From Paraburkholderia fynbosensis (GTDB lineage: Bacteria; Pseudomonadota; Gammaproteobacteria; Burkholderiales; Burkholderiaceae): a stretch of 64,000 nt of DNA. This document shows, piece after piece, positions 8,858 to 20,094 of the stretch. Location: assembly GCF_902859935.1 (NCBI RefSeq), contig NZ_CADIKI010000002.1:1-64000 (forward strand), written 5' to 3'. A model generated the notes under the pieces. The model was not told the DNA's origin. It did no database searches and saw only the letters and a list, made by a program, of their open reading frames with translations. The translations under genes were made by a program, and so were the position numbers. The number at the start of each line of letters is the position of its first letter. Position 1 is the first letter of the stretch.

Positions 8858-9811
8858 ATGGCACCTGCGATGGGAAACGAATTGCAGCATCGCACGGTGC
8901 TGCTGAATGAAGCGGTCGATGCGCTGGTCACGCGCGCGGACGGCGTGTATGTGGACGGTACGTTCGGGCGCGGCGGTCACAGCCGCCTCGTGCTGGAGCG
9001 GCTGAGCGAGTCGGGGCGTCTGATCGCGTTCGACAAGGATCCGCTCGCCATTGCCACGGCACAGCAGATCGCGGATCCGCGCTTTGGCATCGTGCACGAG
9101 AGTTTTGCTTCACTGCGCACCGCGATTGCGGAGCGCGGGGTAGGGCGGGTGTCGGGCGTTTTACTGGATCTGGGCATATCGTCGCCGCAAATCGACGATC
9201 CGGAGCGGGGCTTCAGCTTCCGCGCCGACGGCCCGCTCGACATGCGGATGGACCCGACGCGCGGCGAGTCTGCCGCTGACTGGCTCGCGCGGGCCACGGT
9301 GCAGGAACTGACGGAGGTGATACGAGATTATGGGGAAGAACGGTTTGCTTTTCAGATTGCAAAGGCGCTTGTTGCTCGCCGGGCAGAGTCCGACCGTCTT
9401 GGGCCTCTCGTCAGCACGGGCGAGCTTGCCCAAATCGTGGCTAACGTCGTCAAAACCCGTGAGAAGGGCAAGGATCCGGCAACCCGCACCTTTCAAGCTA
9501 TACGGATTCACATCAATCAAGAGCTTGCGGAGCTGCAAGTCGTTTTAGAAGCAGCGTTGTCGCTGCTGGAGCAAGGGGGGCGGCTGGTGGTCATCAGCTT
9601 TCATTCGCTCGAGGACCGGATCGTCAAGCGATTCATGCAGGCGCACGCCAGTACGCCTGCGGTCGATCGTCGTCTGCCGATCCGCGCCGTCGATTTGCCG
9701 AGCCCCCCGCTCAAAATCATCGGCCGCGTGTTCGCGAGCGACGCTGAAGTCGCCGCGAATCCGCGCGCCCGTTCTGCCGTGATGCGTGTGGCGGAGCGGA
9801 TCGTGCCATGA
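8858..9811 (+). CDS. rsmH: 16S rRNA (cytosine(1402)-N4)-methyltransferase
   Basis: RsmH (MraW) methylates C1402 of 16S rRNA using S-adenosylmethionine. SAM-binding sequences are [12 protein letters not shown] and FDKDPLA. Family motifs [28 protein letters not shown] and [13 protein letters not shown] are present. The length is 317 aa from ATG 8858. A second in-frame ATG at 8870 ([12 protein letters not shown]) is an equally believable start, and neither has a clear ribosome site. Its stop overlaps the ftsL ATG (ATGA, 9808-9811). Confidence 0.95.
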   Translation: MAPAMGNELQHRTVLLNEAVDALVTRADGVYVDGTFGRGGHSRLVLERLSESGRLIAFDKDPLAIATAQQIADPRFGIVHESFASLRTAIAERGVGRVSGVLLDLGISSPQIDDPERGFSFRADGPLDMRMDPTRGESAADWLARATVQELTEVIRDYGEERFAFQIAKALVARRAESDRLGPLVSTGELAQIVANVVKTREKGKDPATRTFQAIRIHINQELAELQVVLEAALSLLEQGGRLVVISFHSLEDRIVKRFMQAHASTPAVDRRLPIRAVDLPSPPLKIIGRVFASDAEVAANPRARSAVMRVAERIVP

Positions 9812-10158
9812 ATCGTCTCAACATCTTCCTGCTGATCATCGTGATGGGTTGCGCCTTGTCGGTCGTCAATGCGACCAACCAGCAGCGGCAGATCTTCATC
9901 CAGTTGCAGCGCGCTCAATCGCAGGAGCGACAGCTGCAGCAGGATTATTCGCAGCTTCAATATCAGCAGAGCGCGCTCTCCAAGACCTCGCGCATCGAGC
10001 AGCTCGCCACCGCCTCGCTGAAAATGCAATCGGTCACGACCGGCCGCACGCAATATCTGACGCTCGATGCGGGCGCCGCGCGCGCCGAGGACGCGCCGAT
10101 TCCGACATCCGGTCCGGCGTCCGCGCCGGCGGCGACCCGTCGCGGAGGCGTGCGATGA
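9808..10158 (+). CDS. ftsL: Cell division protein FtsL
   Basis: A 116-aa bitopic membrane protein of the FtsQLB complex. A short cytoplasmic N terminus leads into a membrane segment at about residues 4-22 ([18 protein letters not shown]). A periplasmic coiled coil rich in Gln and Leu follows ([20 protein letters not shown]). Position between rsmH and ftsI is canonical. ATGA overlaps at both ends imply translational coupling. Confidence 0.92.
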   Translation: MNRLNIFLLIIVMGCALSVVNATNQQRQIFIQLQRAQSQERQLQQDYSQLQYQQSALSKTSRIEQLATASLKMQSVTTGRTQYLTLDAGAARAEDAPIPTSGPASAPAATRRGGVR

Positions 10159-12020
10159 AAAAATCGTCGGCTCGCAAGAGCGTGGCCTTTTCGGCCAATC
10201 CGATCCTGTCCGTGCGTCTGCCGATGTGGCGCTCGAAACTGGTCGTGTTCCTGCTGTTCATGGCTTTCGTCGCGCTGGCCGGGCGCGCCTTCTGGATTCA
10301 GGGACCGGGCAACGCGTTCTATCTGAAGCAAGGTGAAATCCGCTATCAGCGCCGGCTCGAGTTGCCGGCTACGCGCGGCAAGATTCTCGACCGCAACGGT
10401 CTCGTGCTCGCCACGAGCCTGCCGGTGCGCGCGATCTGGGCGATTCCCGAATCGGTGCCGGACGACCTCGGCGCGGACAAGCTGAATTCGCTCGGGCAAT
10501 TGCTCGGCATGACGAACAAAGAACTGCGCCGCAAGCTGTCGGAAGACAAGAACTTCGTCTACGTGAAGCGCCAGGTGCCGGTCGACGTCGCTGCGAAAGT
10601 GACGGCGCTGAACATCCCCGGCATTTATGCGCGCGACGAATACAAGCGTTTCTATCCGGAAGGCGAGATCACGGCTCACCTGATCGGCTTCACGAACGTC
10701 GAGGACGAAGGCCAGGAAGGCGTCGAACTCGGCGACCAGAAGCTGCTCGCCGGCATGTCGGGCAGCCGGCGCGTGATCAAGGACCGCATGGGCCACATCA
10801 TCGAGGATGTGGACGAGCAGGTCGTGCCGCACAACGGCCAGGACGTCGATCTGTCGATCGACAGCAAGATTCAGTACATCGCGTACACGAACCTGAAAGC
10901 GGCCGTCGAGAAGTTCAAGGCGAAGGCCGGCGCGGCGATGGTGATCGACGTGCGCACCGGCGAAGTGCTCGCGCTCGTCAACTATCCGACCTACAACCCG
11001 AACGACCGCACGCACCTGACCGGCGACCAGTTGCGCAACCGCATCCTGACCGATACGTTCGAGCCGGGCTCGATCATGAAGCCGTTCACGGTGTCGCTCG
11101 CGCTCGATCTGCACCGCGTGACGCCGACTACACTGGTAGATACGGGAGCGGGCCGCTTTGTGCTCGATGGCGCACCGATTACCGACGACAGCGGCTTCGG
11201 CGTGTTGACGGTGGGCGGCGTAATCCAGAAGTCAAGCAACATCGGCGCGACGAAGATTGCGATGCAGCTCAAGCCCGAAGAGATGTGGAACATGTACACC
11301 AGCATCGGTCTCGGCCAGGCGCCGAAGGTCGGTTTCCCCGGCGCGGCGGCGGGCCGTCTGCGTCCGTGGAGAAGCTGGCGCCGCATCGAGCAGGCCACCA
11401 TGTCATACGGCTACGGCCTGTCGGTGTCACTGTTCCAGCTGGGCCGCGCGTACACCGCGATCGCGCATGACGGCGAGATCATGCCGGTGTCGATTTTCCG
11501 CACGCCAGGCGACCAGCCGGCCACCGGCCCGCAGATTTTCGCGCCGACGACCGCGCGTGAAATGCGCGCCATGCTCGAAACCGTGACGGCGCCCGGCGGT
11601 ACGTCGCCCGATGCGGCGGTGCCGGGTTATCGCGTCGGCGGCAAGAGCGGTACCGCGTATAAGCATGGTGCGCACGGCTACGACCACTCCAAATACCGCG
11701 CGTCGTTCGTCGGCATGGCGCCGATGCCGAATCCGCGCATCGTCGTGGCCGTGTCCGTCGACGAACCGACGGCGGGCAGCCACTTCGGCGGGCAGGTGTC
11801 GGGCCCGGTGTTCTCGGGCATCGTCGGCGATACGCTGCGCTCGCTGAACGTGCCGCCGGACATGCCGGTCAAGCAGATGGTCGTGTCCGACGATGCGGCG
11901 CCGGCCGCCCCCGGCGCGCCGGCTACGCCGCCGGGCGCCAGGAAGATTTCCACCAGCGCCGGCGCGAAGAAGATGACGATTTCCGCCAGCGCGAAGAGCC
12001 ACCCCGGAGTCGAGCGATGA
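10155..12020 (+). CDS. ftsI: Septal peptidoglycan transpeptidase (penicillin-binding protein 3)
   Basis: FtsI cross-links septal peptidoglycan. An N-terminal membrane anchor (LVVFLLFMAFVALAGRAFWI) precedes the dimerisation domain and the transpeptidase. Catalytic motifs are in order: GSIMK (acylated Ser), SSN and KSGT. The length of 621 aa comes from ATG 10155, which overlaps the ftsL stop. The open frame extends upstream, but that part overlaps ftsL and is not coding. The C-terminal tail is alanine/proline-rich and low complexity. Confidence 0.95.
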   Translation: MKKSSARKSVAFSANPILSVRLPMWRSKLVVFLLFMAFVALAGRAFWIQGPGNAFYLKQGEIRYQRRLELPATRGKILDRNGLVLATSLPVRAIWAIPESVPDDLGADKLNSLGQLLGMTNKELRRKLSEDKNFVYVKRQVPVDVAAKVTALNIPGIYARDEYKRFYPEGEITAHLIGFTNVEDEGQEGVELGDQKLLAGMSGSRRVIKDRMGHIIEDVDEQVVPHNGQDVDLSIDSKIQYIAYTNLKAAVEKFKAKAGAAMVIDVRTGEVLALVNYPTYNPNDRTHLTGDQLRNRILTDTFEPGSIMKPFTVSLALDLHRVTPTTLVDTGAGRFVLDGAPITDDSGFGVLTVGGVIQKSSNIGATKIAMQLKPEEMWNMYTSIGLGQAPKVGFPGAAAGRLRPWRSWRRIEQATMSYGYGLSVSLFQLGRAYTAIAHDGEIMPVSIFRTPGDQPATGPQIFAPTTAREMRAMLETVTAPGGTSPDAAVPGYRVGGKSGTAYKHGAHGYDHSKYRASFVGMAPMPNPRIVVAVSVDEPTAGSHFGGQVSGPVFSGIVGDTLRSLNVPPDMPVKQMVVSDDAAPAAPGAPATPPGARKISTSAGAKKMTISASAKSHPGVER

Positions 12021-13564
12021 GCGCGCTGCGTACCAAGCACCCAGCGCACCGGCAGGTGGCCGACGCCCTCACCTGGCTGCACGCCCGCGTGCAGCCAGAC
12101 GCGCATCTGCATGCCGACACGCGCTCGCTCGCGGCCGGCGACGTGTTTTTCGCCTACGCGGTGGATGGCGCGGACAACCGCCCGTTCATCGAAGGCGCGA
12201 TCGAGCGTGGCGCGGTCGCGGTGCTGGTTCAGCCCGAAGGCTTCGGCGGCGCGATCGATCCGTCCATCGCGCTCGCCGTGCCGGCGCTGAACGAAATCGC
12301 CGGTTCGATCGCGAGCGGCTGGTACGACGACCCGAGCGACAGCATGCTGACGCTCGGCATCACCGGGACGAACGGCAAGACCTCGTGCAGCCAGTGGATC
12401 TCGGCGGCGCTGACCGCGCTCGGCCAGCGTTGCGCGATCATCGGCACACTCGGCACCGGTTTGCCTGGCCAGCTCGTGCACACCGGTTTCACGACCCCCG
12501 ACGCGCCGCAACTGCAGCGCAGCCTCGCGCAATTGCGCGCGGCGGGCGCGCAGGCGGTGGCGATGGAAGTGTCGTCACACGCGCTGCATCAGGGGCGCGT
12601 GAACGGCACCGCGTTCGACATCGCCGTGTTCACGAATCTCACGCAAGACCACCTCGACTATCACGGCACGTTCGACGCTTATGAGGCGGCGAAGGCGCGT
12701 CTGTTCGCGTGGCCCGACCTGCGCGCTGCCGTGATCAATCGCGACGATGCCGCCGGCCGCCGTCTGCTCGCCAGCACGCGGCGCCACGCGCGCACGATTG
12801 CCTACGGTCTCGACGCCGCTCAGCAGGACGCGCCGCAAGCCGACGCGCTGCTGCTCGCATCGAACATACGCGCAACCGCCACCGGCACCGCATTCCAGCT
12901 GAACACATCGGACTGGGGCAACGCTGAAGTCGAAGTGCAAACGCTCGGCGCGTTCAACGTTAGCAATCTGCTCGGCGTGCTCGGTGCGCTGCTCGCCGCC
13001 GACGTGCCGTTCGATGCCGCACTCGCCGAACTCGCGAAGCTCGAATCGGTGAACGGCCGCATGCAACGCCTCGGCGGCCGCCTGCAGAACGACGAGCCGC
13101 TCGTTGTAATCGATTACGCGCACACGCCGGACGCGCTCGAAAAAACGCTCGACGCGCTGCGCCCGATGGCGGCCGCGCGCGGCGGCGAACTGATCTGCAT
13201 GTTCGGGTGCGGCGGCGACCGCGACGCGACCAAGCGTCCGCTGATGGGCGCGATCGCCGAGCGATTCGCGGACGGCGTCGTCGTGACCAGCGACAACCCG
13301 CGCAGCGAAGACCCGCAGTCGATCATCGAACAGATCGCCGCGGGCATGAAGGACGCGTCGAAGGCGCGCCGCATCGAGGACCGCGCGAGCGCGATCCTGC
13401 AAGCGATCCGCGGCGCCGCGCGCGAAGACGTCATCGTGCTGGCCGGCAAGGGGCATGAGGCAACACAGGAAATCATGGGCAAGAAACGCGCTTTCTCCGA
13501 TCAGGACCACGCCCGCCTCGCGCTCGCCGCGCGGGCGACGCATGCACGCGGAGGTAGCGAATGA
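12017..13564 (+). CDS. murE: UDP-MurNAc-L-alanyl-D-glutamate--2,6-diaminopimelate ligase
   Basis: This cytoplasmic Mur ligase adds the third stem-peptide residue. The ATP loop is [10 protein letters not shown], and the substrate-selecting motif SDNPRSEDP (DNPR) marks a meso-diaminopimelate ligase rather than a lysine one. The length is 515 aa. It overlaps ftsI and murF by ATGA at 12017 and 13561. Confidence 0.96.
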   Translation: MSALRTKHPAHRQVADALTWLHARVQPDAHLHADTRSLAAGDVFFAYAVDGADNRPFIEGAIERGAVAVLVQPEGFGGAIDPSIALAVPALNEIAGSIASGWYDDPSDSMLTLGITGTNGKTSCSQWISAALTALGQRCAIIGTLGTGLPGQLVHTGFTTPDAPQLQRSLAQLRAAGAQAVAMEVSSHALHQGRVNGTAFDIAVFTNLTQDHLDYHGTFDAYEAAKARLFAWPDLRAAVINRDDAAGRRLLASTRRHARTIAYGLDAAQQDAPQADALLLASNIRATATGTAFQLNTSDWGNAEVEVQTLGAFNVSNLLGVLGALLAADVPFDAALAELAKLESVNGRMQRLGGRLQNDEPLVVIDYAHTPDALEKTLDALRPMAAARGGELICMFGCGGDRDATKRPLMGAIAERFADGVVVTSDNPRSEDPQSIIEQIAAGMKDASKARRIEDRASAILQAIRGAAREDVIVLAGKGHEATQEIMGKKRAFSDQDHARLALAARATHARGGSE

Positions 13565-14973
13565 GCATGTTCACGCTGCGTGAAGCCGCCGCGCTGATTC
13601 CCGGCGCAACCGTGCCCGGCGACGATGGGGTCGCATTCGAACGCGTGTCGACCGACAGCCGCAGTGCCGGTCCCGGCGATCTGTTCGTCGCGATCAAAGG
13701 CGAGCGTTTCGACGCGCACGATTTCCTGCCGGAAGTCGCCGCGCGCAACGTGACGGCCGCGCTCGTCACGCGCACGCCGGACGGCTGGAGCGTGCCCGCG
13801 ATTCGCGTGGCCGACACGCGCGTCGCGCTGGGCGCGCTCGCCCGCGGCTGGCGTCGCCGGTTCGGCATGCCGCTCGTCGCGGTGACGGGCAGCAACGGCA
13901 AGACCACGGTCAAGGAAATGATCGCGTCGATCTTCGCCGCCGCCGTCGGCGATCACGCGCGTCTTGCGACCGCGGGCAACTTCAACAACGACATCGGCTT
14001 GCCGCTCACGCTGTTCCGTCTGCACGCCGCGCATCAACTGGCGGTGGTCGAACTCGGCATGAACCATCCGGACGAAACCTCGCTGCTCGCAAAAATCGCC
14101 GAGCCGACGGTGGCCGTGGTGAACAACGCGCAGCGCGAGCATCAGGAGTTCATGGCGACCGTCGAAGCGGTCGCGCTCGAACACGCGAGCGTGATTCACG
14201 CACTCAAGCCAGAAGGCGTCGCGGTCTTCCCGGCGGACGACGCCTACGCGAGCATCTGGCGCGTAGCGGCAACCGGCAACCGCATCATCGACTTCGCGTT
14301 GAACAACGATGGCCGCGCGACCGAAGCAGCGGTGACGGGCGCGTTCGACGGCAAGCAACTGAGCATCGACACGCCCGAAGGCCATCTCGACGTCACGCTG
14401 CAAGTGCTCGGCGACCACAACGCGCACAACGCGTTGGCCGCGACATCCGCCGCGCTGGCTGCGGGCGTGTCGCTCGACGCGATCAGGCGCGGCCTCGAAT
14501 CGTTCGGCGCCGTCAAAGGCCGCTTGCAGGTGAAGCAGGCCGTACTCGGCGCGCTCGCCGGCGCCACCGTGATCGACGACACCTACAACGCCAATCCCGA
14601 CTCGATGCGCGCCGCGATCGACGTGCTCGCCTCGTGCGCCGCACCGCGCGTGCTGGTGATGGGCGACATGGGCGAAGTCGGCGACAACGGTCCGGCGTTT
14701 CACCGCGAAATCGGTGCGTACGCCAAAGAGCGCGGCATCGACGCGCTGTATGCGATGGGCGACGCTTCGCGCGACGCCTGCAGCGCATACGGCGCGGGCG
14801 CGCATCACGTGGCCGACGTCGGCACGTTGATCGCGCAATTGCAGCAGGCCGGTTTCGGCGCTGCCGCAACGTTTCTCGTGAAAGGCTCGCGCTTCATGCA
14901 AATGGAGCGCGTGGTGGACGCCGTGACGAGTCCACAACCCAACGCAGCGGGCTCGACGCCCGCCGCACATTGA
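13561..14973 (+). CDS. murF: UDP-MurNAc-tripeptide--D-alanyl-D-alanine ligase
   Basis: This Mur ligase attaches D-Ala-D-Ala to the tripeptide. The ATP loop is VTGSNGKTTVKEM, followed by GNFNNDIGLPLT, and DTYNANPDSM in the C-terminal domain is typical of MurF. The length is 470 aa. It overlaps the murE stop by 4 nt and is followed after 17 bp by mraY. Confidence 0.96.
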   Translation: MSMFTLREAAALIPGATVPGDDGVAFERVSTDSRSAGPGDLFVAIKGERFDAHDFLPEVAARNVTAALVTRTPDGWSVPAIRVADTRVALGALARGWRRRFGMPLVAVTGSNGKTTVKEMIASIFAAAVGDHARLATAGNFNNDIGLPLTLFRLHAAHQLAVVELGMNHPDETSLLAKIAEPTVAVVNNAQREHQEFMATVEAVALEHASVIHALKPEGVAVFPADDAYASIWRVAATGNRIIDFALNNDGRATEAAVTGAFDGKQLSIDTPEGHLDVTLQVLGDHNAHNALAATSAALAAGVSLDAIRRGLESFGAVKGRLQVKQAVLGALAGATVIDDTYNANPDSMRAAIDVLASCAAPRVLVMGDMGEVGDNGPAFHREIGAYAKERGIDALYAMGDASRDACSAYGAGAHHVADVGTLIAQLQQAGFGAAATFLVKGSRFMQMERVVDAVTSPQPNAAGSTPAAH

Positions 14974-14990
14974 AATAGAAGGACCGAAGC

Positions 14991-16160
14991 ATGCTACTGG
15001 CGCTGGCGCAATGGCTGCAGAATGACGCAAGCTTCTTGCGCGTGTTCAGTTATCTGACTTTCCGTGCGGTGATGGCGACCATCACCGCGCTGCTGATCGG
15101 GCTCGTCTGTGGCCCGGCCGTGATTCGCAAGCTGACCGCGATGAAGGTCGGCCAGGCCGTCCGCAAAGACGGCCCGCAGACTCACCTCGTCAAATCCGGC
15201 ACGCCGACCATGGGCGGCGTGCTGATTCTGCTCGGCATCGCCGTGGCCACGCTGTTGTGGGCCGACCTGACCAACCGTTTCATCTGGATCGTGATGCTCG
15301 TCACGTTCGGTTTCGGTGTGATCGGCTGGGTCGACGATTATCGCAAGGTGGTCTACAAGGACCCGCGCGGCATGTCCTCGCGCGAGAAGTATTTCTGGCA
15401 GTCGGTGATCGGTCTGTTCGCGGCGGTGTATCTCGCGTTCAGCGTGTCGGAAGCGAGCAATGTGCGCGTGTTCGATCTGTTCATGGCGTGGGTGCGCAGC
15501 GGCTTGTCGATGGGCTTGCCCGCGCGCGCCGACCTGATGCTGCCGTTCGTCAAGTCGATCAGCTATCCGCTCGGCGTATGGGGCTTCATCGTGCTGACGT
15601 ATCTGGTGATCGTCGGCGCGAGCAATGCGGTCAATCTCACCGACGGTCTCGACGGTCTCGTGATCATGCCGGTCGTGCTGGTCGGCGCATCGCTCGGCGT
15701 GTTTGCGTACGTGATGGGCAGCTCGGTCTATTCGAAGTACCTGCTGTTTCCGCATATCGCCGGTGCCGGTGAATTGCTGATCTTCTGTTCGGCGATGGGC
15801 GGCGCGGGGCTCGCGTTCCTGTGGTTCAACACGCACCCGGCGCAGATGTTCATGGGCGACGTCGGCGCGCTCGCACTCGGCGGCGCGCTCGGCACGGTCG
15901 CGGTGATCGTGCGTCAGGAAATCGTGCTGTTCATCATGGGCGGCATTTTCGTCGCGGAGACGCTCTCCGTGATGTTGCAGGTCACGTGGTTCAAATTCAC
16001 CAAGCGCCGGTTCGGCGAAGGGCGGCGTCTCTTCAAGATGGCGCCGCTGCATCACCATTTCGAACTGTCGGGATGGAAGGAAACGCAGGTGGTCGTGCGC
16101 TTCTGGATCATCACGTTGATGTTGTGTCTGTTTGGTTTGTCCACGCTCAAGCTGCGTTAA
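14991..16160 (+). CDS. mraY: Phospho-N-acetylmuramoyl-pentapeptide transferase
   Basis: MraY transfers phospho-MurNAc-pentapeptide to undecaprenyl phosphate, making lipid I in the inner membrane. It is a polytopic protein of 389 aa with about ten hydrophobic segments. Active-site motifs are [22 protein letters not shown] and [12 protein letters not shown], plus the cytoplasmic APLHHHFE loop. AGAAGGA lies upstream of the ATG. Confidence 0.96.
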   Translation: MLLALAQWLQNDASFLRVFSYLTFRAVMATITALLIGLVCGPAVIRKLTAMKVGQAVRKDGPQTHLVKSGTPTMGGVLILLGIAVATLLWADLTNRFIWIVMLVTFGFGVIGWVDDYRKVVYKDPRGMSSREKYFWQSVIGLFAAVYLAFSVSEASNVRVFDLFMAWVRSGLSMGLPARADLMLPFVKSISYPLGVWGFIVLTYLVIVGASNAVNLTDGLDGLVIMPVVLVGASLGVFAYVMGSSVYSKYLLFPHIAGAGELLIFCSAMGGAGLAFLWFNTHPAQMFMGDVGALALGGALGTVAVIVRQEIVLFIMGGIFVAETLSVMLQVTWFKFTKRRFGEGRRLFKMAPLHHHFELSGWKETQVVVRFWIITLMLCLFGLSTLKLR

Positions 16161-16190
16161 GCAATAGTCGAAGTTAAGGGAAAGCAAGCG

Positions 16191-17705
16191 ATGTTCGGCG
16201 AGAAGTTTCGGGATCGGCAAAAGCCGATGGTGCTCGTGCTGGGACTGGGTGAATCCGGTCTCGCGATGGCGCGCTGGTGCGCGCGGCACGGCTGTCGGCT
16301 GCGTGTGGCCGACACGCGCGAAGTGCCGCCGAACCTGTCCGCGCTGGAAGCGCACGGCGTCGACGCCGATTTCGTCGGCGGCCCGTTTTCGCCCGTGCTG
16401 CTCGAAGGGGTGGAGCTGGTCGCGATCAGCCCGGGCCTTTCGCCGCTCGCCGCCGACCTGTTGCCGCTGATCACGGCGGCGCGCGAACAGGGCATCCCCG
16501 TGTGGGGCGAACTCGAATTCTTCTCGCAGGCGTTGAAGACGCTCGGCGAAAGCGGCTACGCACCGAAAGTCATCGCGATCACCGGCACTAATGGCAAGAC
16601 CACGACCACGAGCCTGACTGGCCTGCTGTGCGAGCGCGCCGGCAAGAAGGTCGCGGTGGCCGGCAACATCAGCCCGGCCTTGCTCGACAAGCTCAGCGAA
16701 GCGATCGAGCACACCGCGCTGCCCGACGTGTGGGTGCTCGAACTGTCGAGCTTCCAGCTGGAAACCGCGCACACGTTTTCGCCGGATGCGGCCGCCGTGT
16801 TGAACATCACGCAGGACCACCTCGACTGGCACGGCGGGCTCGATGCGTACGCCGCCGCGAAGGGCCGCATCTTCGGTACACAGACCGTGCGTGTGCTGAA
16901 CCGCGATGACTCGCGCGTGATGTCGCTCGCACCTTCGGGCGACAGCGAAGCGGACACGATCACCTTTGGCGTCACCGAGCCGAAGAATGGCGGCGACTAC
17001 GGTTTGCTGCGCGAGAACGGCATGATCTGGCTCGTCGAAGCGCACGATCGCGACGCGAGCGATGAGCCCACGCCGAAACGCCGTCGCAAGAACGAAGTGG
17101 CGACCCCGCCCGACATCGCGCTCAAGCGTCTGATGCCCGCCGACGCGTTGCGCATCCGGGGCCTGCACAACGCCGCCAACGCGCTGGCCGCGTATGCGCT
17201 CGCGCGCGCGATTGGCTTGCCGGGCGCGCCGTTGCTGCACGGTCTGCGTGAATACCATGGCGAGCCGCACCGCGTGGAGTTGATTGCGTCGATCGACGGT
17301 ATCGACTACGTGGACGACAGCAAGGGCACCAATGTCGGTGCGACGGTGGCCGCGCTCGACGGCCTCGCGCAGCGCGCGGTGCTGATCGCCGGCGGCGACG
17401 GCAAGGGCCAGGCGTTCGAGCCGCTCGCCGCGCCGGTGATGCGCTGGTGCCGCGCGGTGATGCTGATCGGCCGTGACGCGCCGCTGATTCGCGCGGCGCT
17501 CGAACACAGCGGCATCGCCATGACCGATCACGCCACGCTCGAAGAAGCGACGCGTGCCGCCGCCGCGCTGGCCCAACCGGGCGACGCCGTGCTGCTCTCG
17601 CCGGCTTGCGCGAGCTTCGACATGTTCAAGGGTTATGCGCACCGTGCCGCCGTGTTTCGCAGCACGGTGGAAGACATCGCGGCCGAACGGGGGACGATGA
17701 TATGA
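16191..17705 (+). CDS. murD: UDP-MurNAc-L-alanine--D-glutamate ligase
   Basis: MurD adds D-glutamate to UDP-MurNAc-L-Ala. The N-terminal nucleotide fold begins [15 protein letters not shown] and the ATP loop is [13 protein letters not shown]. The length of 504 aa exceeds the roughly 440 aa of E. coli MurD, partly because of a charged insert at about residues 284-307 ([15 protein letters not shown]). The stop overlaps ftsW (ATGATATGA context at 17697-17705). Confidence 0.95.
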   Translation: MFGEKFRDRQKPMVLVLGLGESGLAMARWCARHGCRLRVADTREVPPNLSALEAHGVDADFVGGPFSPVLLEGVELVAISPGLSPLAADLLPLITAAREQGIPVWGELEFFSQALKTLGESGYAPKVIAITGTNGKTTTTSLTGLLCERAGKKVAVAGNISPALLDKLSEAIEHTALPDVWVLELSSFQLETAHTFSPDAAAVLNITQDHLDWHGGLDAYAAAKGRIFGTQTVRVLNRDDSRVMSLAPSGDSEADTITFGVTEPKNGGDYGLLRENGMIWLVEAHDRDASDEPTPKRRRKNEVATPPDIALKRLMPADALRIRGLHNAANALAAYALARAIGLPGAPLLHGLREYHGEPHRVELIASIDGIDYVDDSKGTNVGATVAALDGLAQRAVLIAGGDGKGQAFEPLAAPVMRWCRAVMLIGRDAPLIRAALEHSGIAMTDHATLEEATRAAAALAQPGDAVLLSPACASFDMFKGYAHRAAVFRSTVEDIAAERGTMI

Positions 17706-18979
17706 GCTGGTCGGAACGTTTCGGTTCGCGCCAGGCGGCTGCCGGCGATGCGGGCGGCTCGGGCGGAGCGGCGCGCATGGCGGGCCGCACGGGCGGCAGC
17801 GGGCTCGCGAGCGCCGTCAACGGCGTGCGTCCGCTGCGTTCGCGGATGCTCGACTACGATCACTCGCTGCTGTGGGTCGTTGTCGCACTGCTCGGACTCG
17901 GCGTCGTGATGGTGTATTCGGCGTCGATCGCGATGCCCGACTCGCCGAAGTACGCGTCGTATCGCGACTACGCGTTCCTCGTGCGCCAGATCATTTTCGT
18001 GACGATGGGCGCGGTGGTCGGCGTCGTGTCGTTCCGCATCCCGATCTCGACGTGGGACAAGTACGCGCCGAAGCTCTTCCTGATCTCGCTCGTCGCGCTC
18101 GTGATCGTGCTGATCCCACACGTCGGCAAGGGCGTGAACGGTGCGCGCCGCTGGATTCCGCTCGGCATCACGAACATGCAGCCGTCGGAAATCATGAAGC
18201 TCGCGGTGACGATCTACGCGGCGAATTACACGGTGCGCAAGCAGGAATACATGCACAGCTTCGCCAAGGGCTTTCTGCCGATGGCGGTCGCGGTCGGTCT
18301 CGTCGGCGCGTTGCTGCTGCTTGAACCGGATATGGGCGCGTTCATGGTGATCGCGGCAATCGCCATGGGCGTGCTGTTCCTCGGCGGCGTGAACGGCAAG
18401 CTGTTCGGCGGCCTCGTCGCCACGGCGGTGGGCACGTTCAGCTTGCTGGTGTGGGCGTCGCCGTGGCGTCGCGAGCGGATTTTCGCGTACCTCGATCCGT
18501 GGGACGACCGTTACGCGCAGGGCAAGGCCTATCAATTGACGCACTCGCTGATCGCGTTCGGGCGTGGCGAATGGTTCGGCGTGGGGCTCGGCGGCAGCGT
18601 CGAAAAGCTCAACTATCTGCCGGAAGCGCATACCGACTTCATCCTCGCGGTGATCGGCGAGGAACTCGGGTTCGTCGGCGTGCTGGTCGTGATCCTGATG
18701 TTCTACTGGATCGTGCGCCGCTCGTTCGAGATCGGCCGTCAGGCGCTCGCACTCGACCGCACGTTCGCGGGTCTCGTCGCGAAGGGCGTGGGCATCTGGT
18801 TCGGCGCGCAGACGTTCATCAACATGGGTGTGAATCTCGGCTTGCTGCCCACTAAAGGTCTCACGCTACCGCTCGTGAGCTACGGCGGCTCGGGAATTTT
18901 GCTGAACTGTGTCGCGGTCGCTGTGTTGATGCGCGTGGATTACGAGAACCGTGTGTTGATGCGTGGGGGCAAAGTATGA
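17702..18979 (+). CDS. ftsW: Septal peptidoglycan glycosyltransferase / SEDS protein FtsW
   Basis: This SEDS-family polytopic protein polymerises septal glycan with FtsI. The length is 425 aa with about ten membrane segments. A glycine/serine-rich cytoplasmic N terminus of about 50 residues precedes the first ([20 protein letters not shown]). Conserved SEDS motifs include [35 protein letters not shown] and [13 protein letters not shown] 17702 overlaps the murD stop; upstream in-frame codons lie inside murD. Confidence 0.95.
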   Translation: MSWSERFGSRQAAAGDAGGSGGAARMAGRTGGSGLASAVNGVRPLRSRMLDYDHSLLWVVVALLGLGVVMVYSASIAMPDSPKYASYRDYAFLVRQIIFVTMGAVVGVVSFRIPISTWDKYAPKLFLISLVALVIVLIPHVGKGVNGARRWIPLGITNMQPSEIMKLAVTIYAANYTVRKQEYMHSFAKGFLPMAVAVGLVGALLLLEPDMGAFMVIAAIAMGVLFLGGVNGKLFGGLVATAVGTFSLLVWASPWRRERIFAYLDPWDDRYAQGKAYQLTHSLIAFGRGEWFGVGLGGSVEKLNYLPEAHTDFILAVIGEELGFVGVLVVILMFYWIVRRSFEIGRQALALDRTFAGLVAKGVGIWFGAQTFINMGVNLGLLPTKGLTLPLVSYGGSGILLNCVAVAVLMRVDYENRVLMRGGKV

Positions 18980-20094
18980 CCGCTCTCCACCAACGCACGC
19001 TGATGGTGATGGCCGGTGGAACCGGAGGACACGTCTTCCCGGGGCTCGCGGTCGCGCATCTGATGCAGGCGTGGGGCTGGAAGGTCGTGTGGCTCGGCAA
19101 CCCCGCGGGCATGGAAGCGACGCTGGTGCCGAAGCACGGCATCCCGATGGAATACGTGCGCTTCGGCGGACTGCGCGGCAAAGGTCTGAAGACCAAGCTG
19201 ATGCTGCCGCTGAATCTGCTGCGCGCGTGCACGCAGAGCCTCTCCGTGCTGCGTCGCGTGAAGCCGGACGTCGTGCTCGGCATGGGCGGCTACATCACGT
19301 TCCCGGCTGGCTTGATGACCGCGTTGAGCGGCCGTCCGCTGGTGCTGCATGAACAGAATTCGATCGCGGGTCTCGCCAACAAGGTGCTCGCGAAGCTCGC
19401 CAAACGCGTGCTGGTTGCGTTTCCGAATGCGCTGCCGCACGGTGAATGGACCGGCAATCCGATTCGTGAGGAACTTGCGCGCGCGATTGCACCCAAAGCA
19501 CGCTACGCGCAACGCACGGGTCCTCTGAATGTGCTGGTGGTGGGTGGCAGTCTCGGCGCGGCGGCGTTGAACGAAGTGGTGCCGCGCGCGGTCGCGCTGC
19601 TCGCGCCGAACGAACGGCCGCGCATCGTGCATCAGGCGGGTGCGAAGCATATCGAGGCGCTGCGCGAGAACTACGCGGCAGCGGGTCTGCAAAGCGGAGC
19701 CGAGCTCGAACTGGTGCCGTTCATCGACGATATGACGAGTGCGTACGCGAAGGCCGACCTCGTGATTTGCCGCTCCGGCGCGATGACGGTGTCGGAGATT
19801 TCGGCGGTAGGCGTGGCGGCGTTTTTCGTGCCGTTCCCCTATGCAGTAGACGATCACCAGACCACCAATGCAGCGTTTCTCGCCGATAACGGCGCGGCGC
19901 TAGTCGTGCAGCAACGTGACCTGTCGGCGGACACACTCGCCGACTGGTTGCGCAGCCAGACGCGCGAAACGCTCGCGGAAATGGCGGAGCGTTCGCGCTC
20001 GCTCGCGAAACCCGACGCCACGGAGCAGGTCGCGCAGATTTGCGCGACCGTGGCGGGTTCGATTTCGGGCGCGAGCCCAGAAGGAAAGCAATGA
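18976..20094 (+). CDS. murG: UDP-GlcNAc:lipid I N-acetylglucosaminyltransferase
   Basis: MurG makes lipid II at the inner face of the membrane. This GT-B enzyme has the N-terminal glycine loop [17 protein letters not shown] and donor-site sequences [11 protein letters not shown] and [15 protein letters not shown]. The length is 372 aa. It overlaps both ftsW and murC by 4 nt. Confidence 0.95.
   Translation: MTALHQRTLMVMAGGTGGHVFPGLAVAHLMQAWGWKVVWLGNPAGMEATLVPKHGIPMEYVRFGGLRGKGLKTKLMLPLNLLRACTQSLSVLRRVKPDVVLGMGGYITFPAGLMTALSGRPLVLHEQNSIAGLANKVLAKLAKRVLVAFPNALPHGEWTGNPIREELARAIAPKARYAQRTGPLNVLVVGGSLGAAALNEVVPRAVALLAPNERPRIVHQAGAKHIEALRENYAAAGLQSGAELELVPFIDDMTSAYAKADLVICRSGAMTVSEISAVGVAAFFVPFPYAVDDHQTTNAAFLADNGAALVVQQRDLSADTLADWLRSQTRETLAEMAERSRSLAKPDATEQVAQICATVAGSISGASPEGKQ

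Noticed and set aside
14994..17642. 882-codon minus-strand frame opposite mraY and murD
   Set aside because: Shadow frame created by codon bias of the genes on the other strand.
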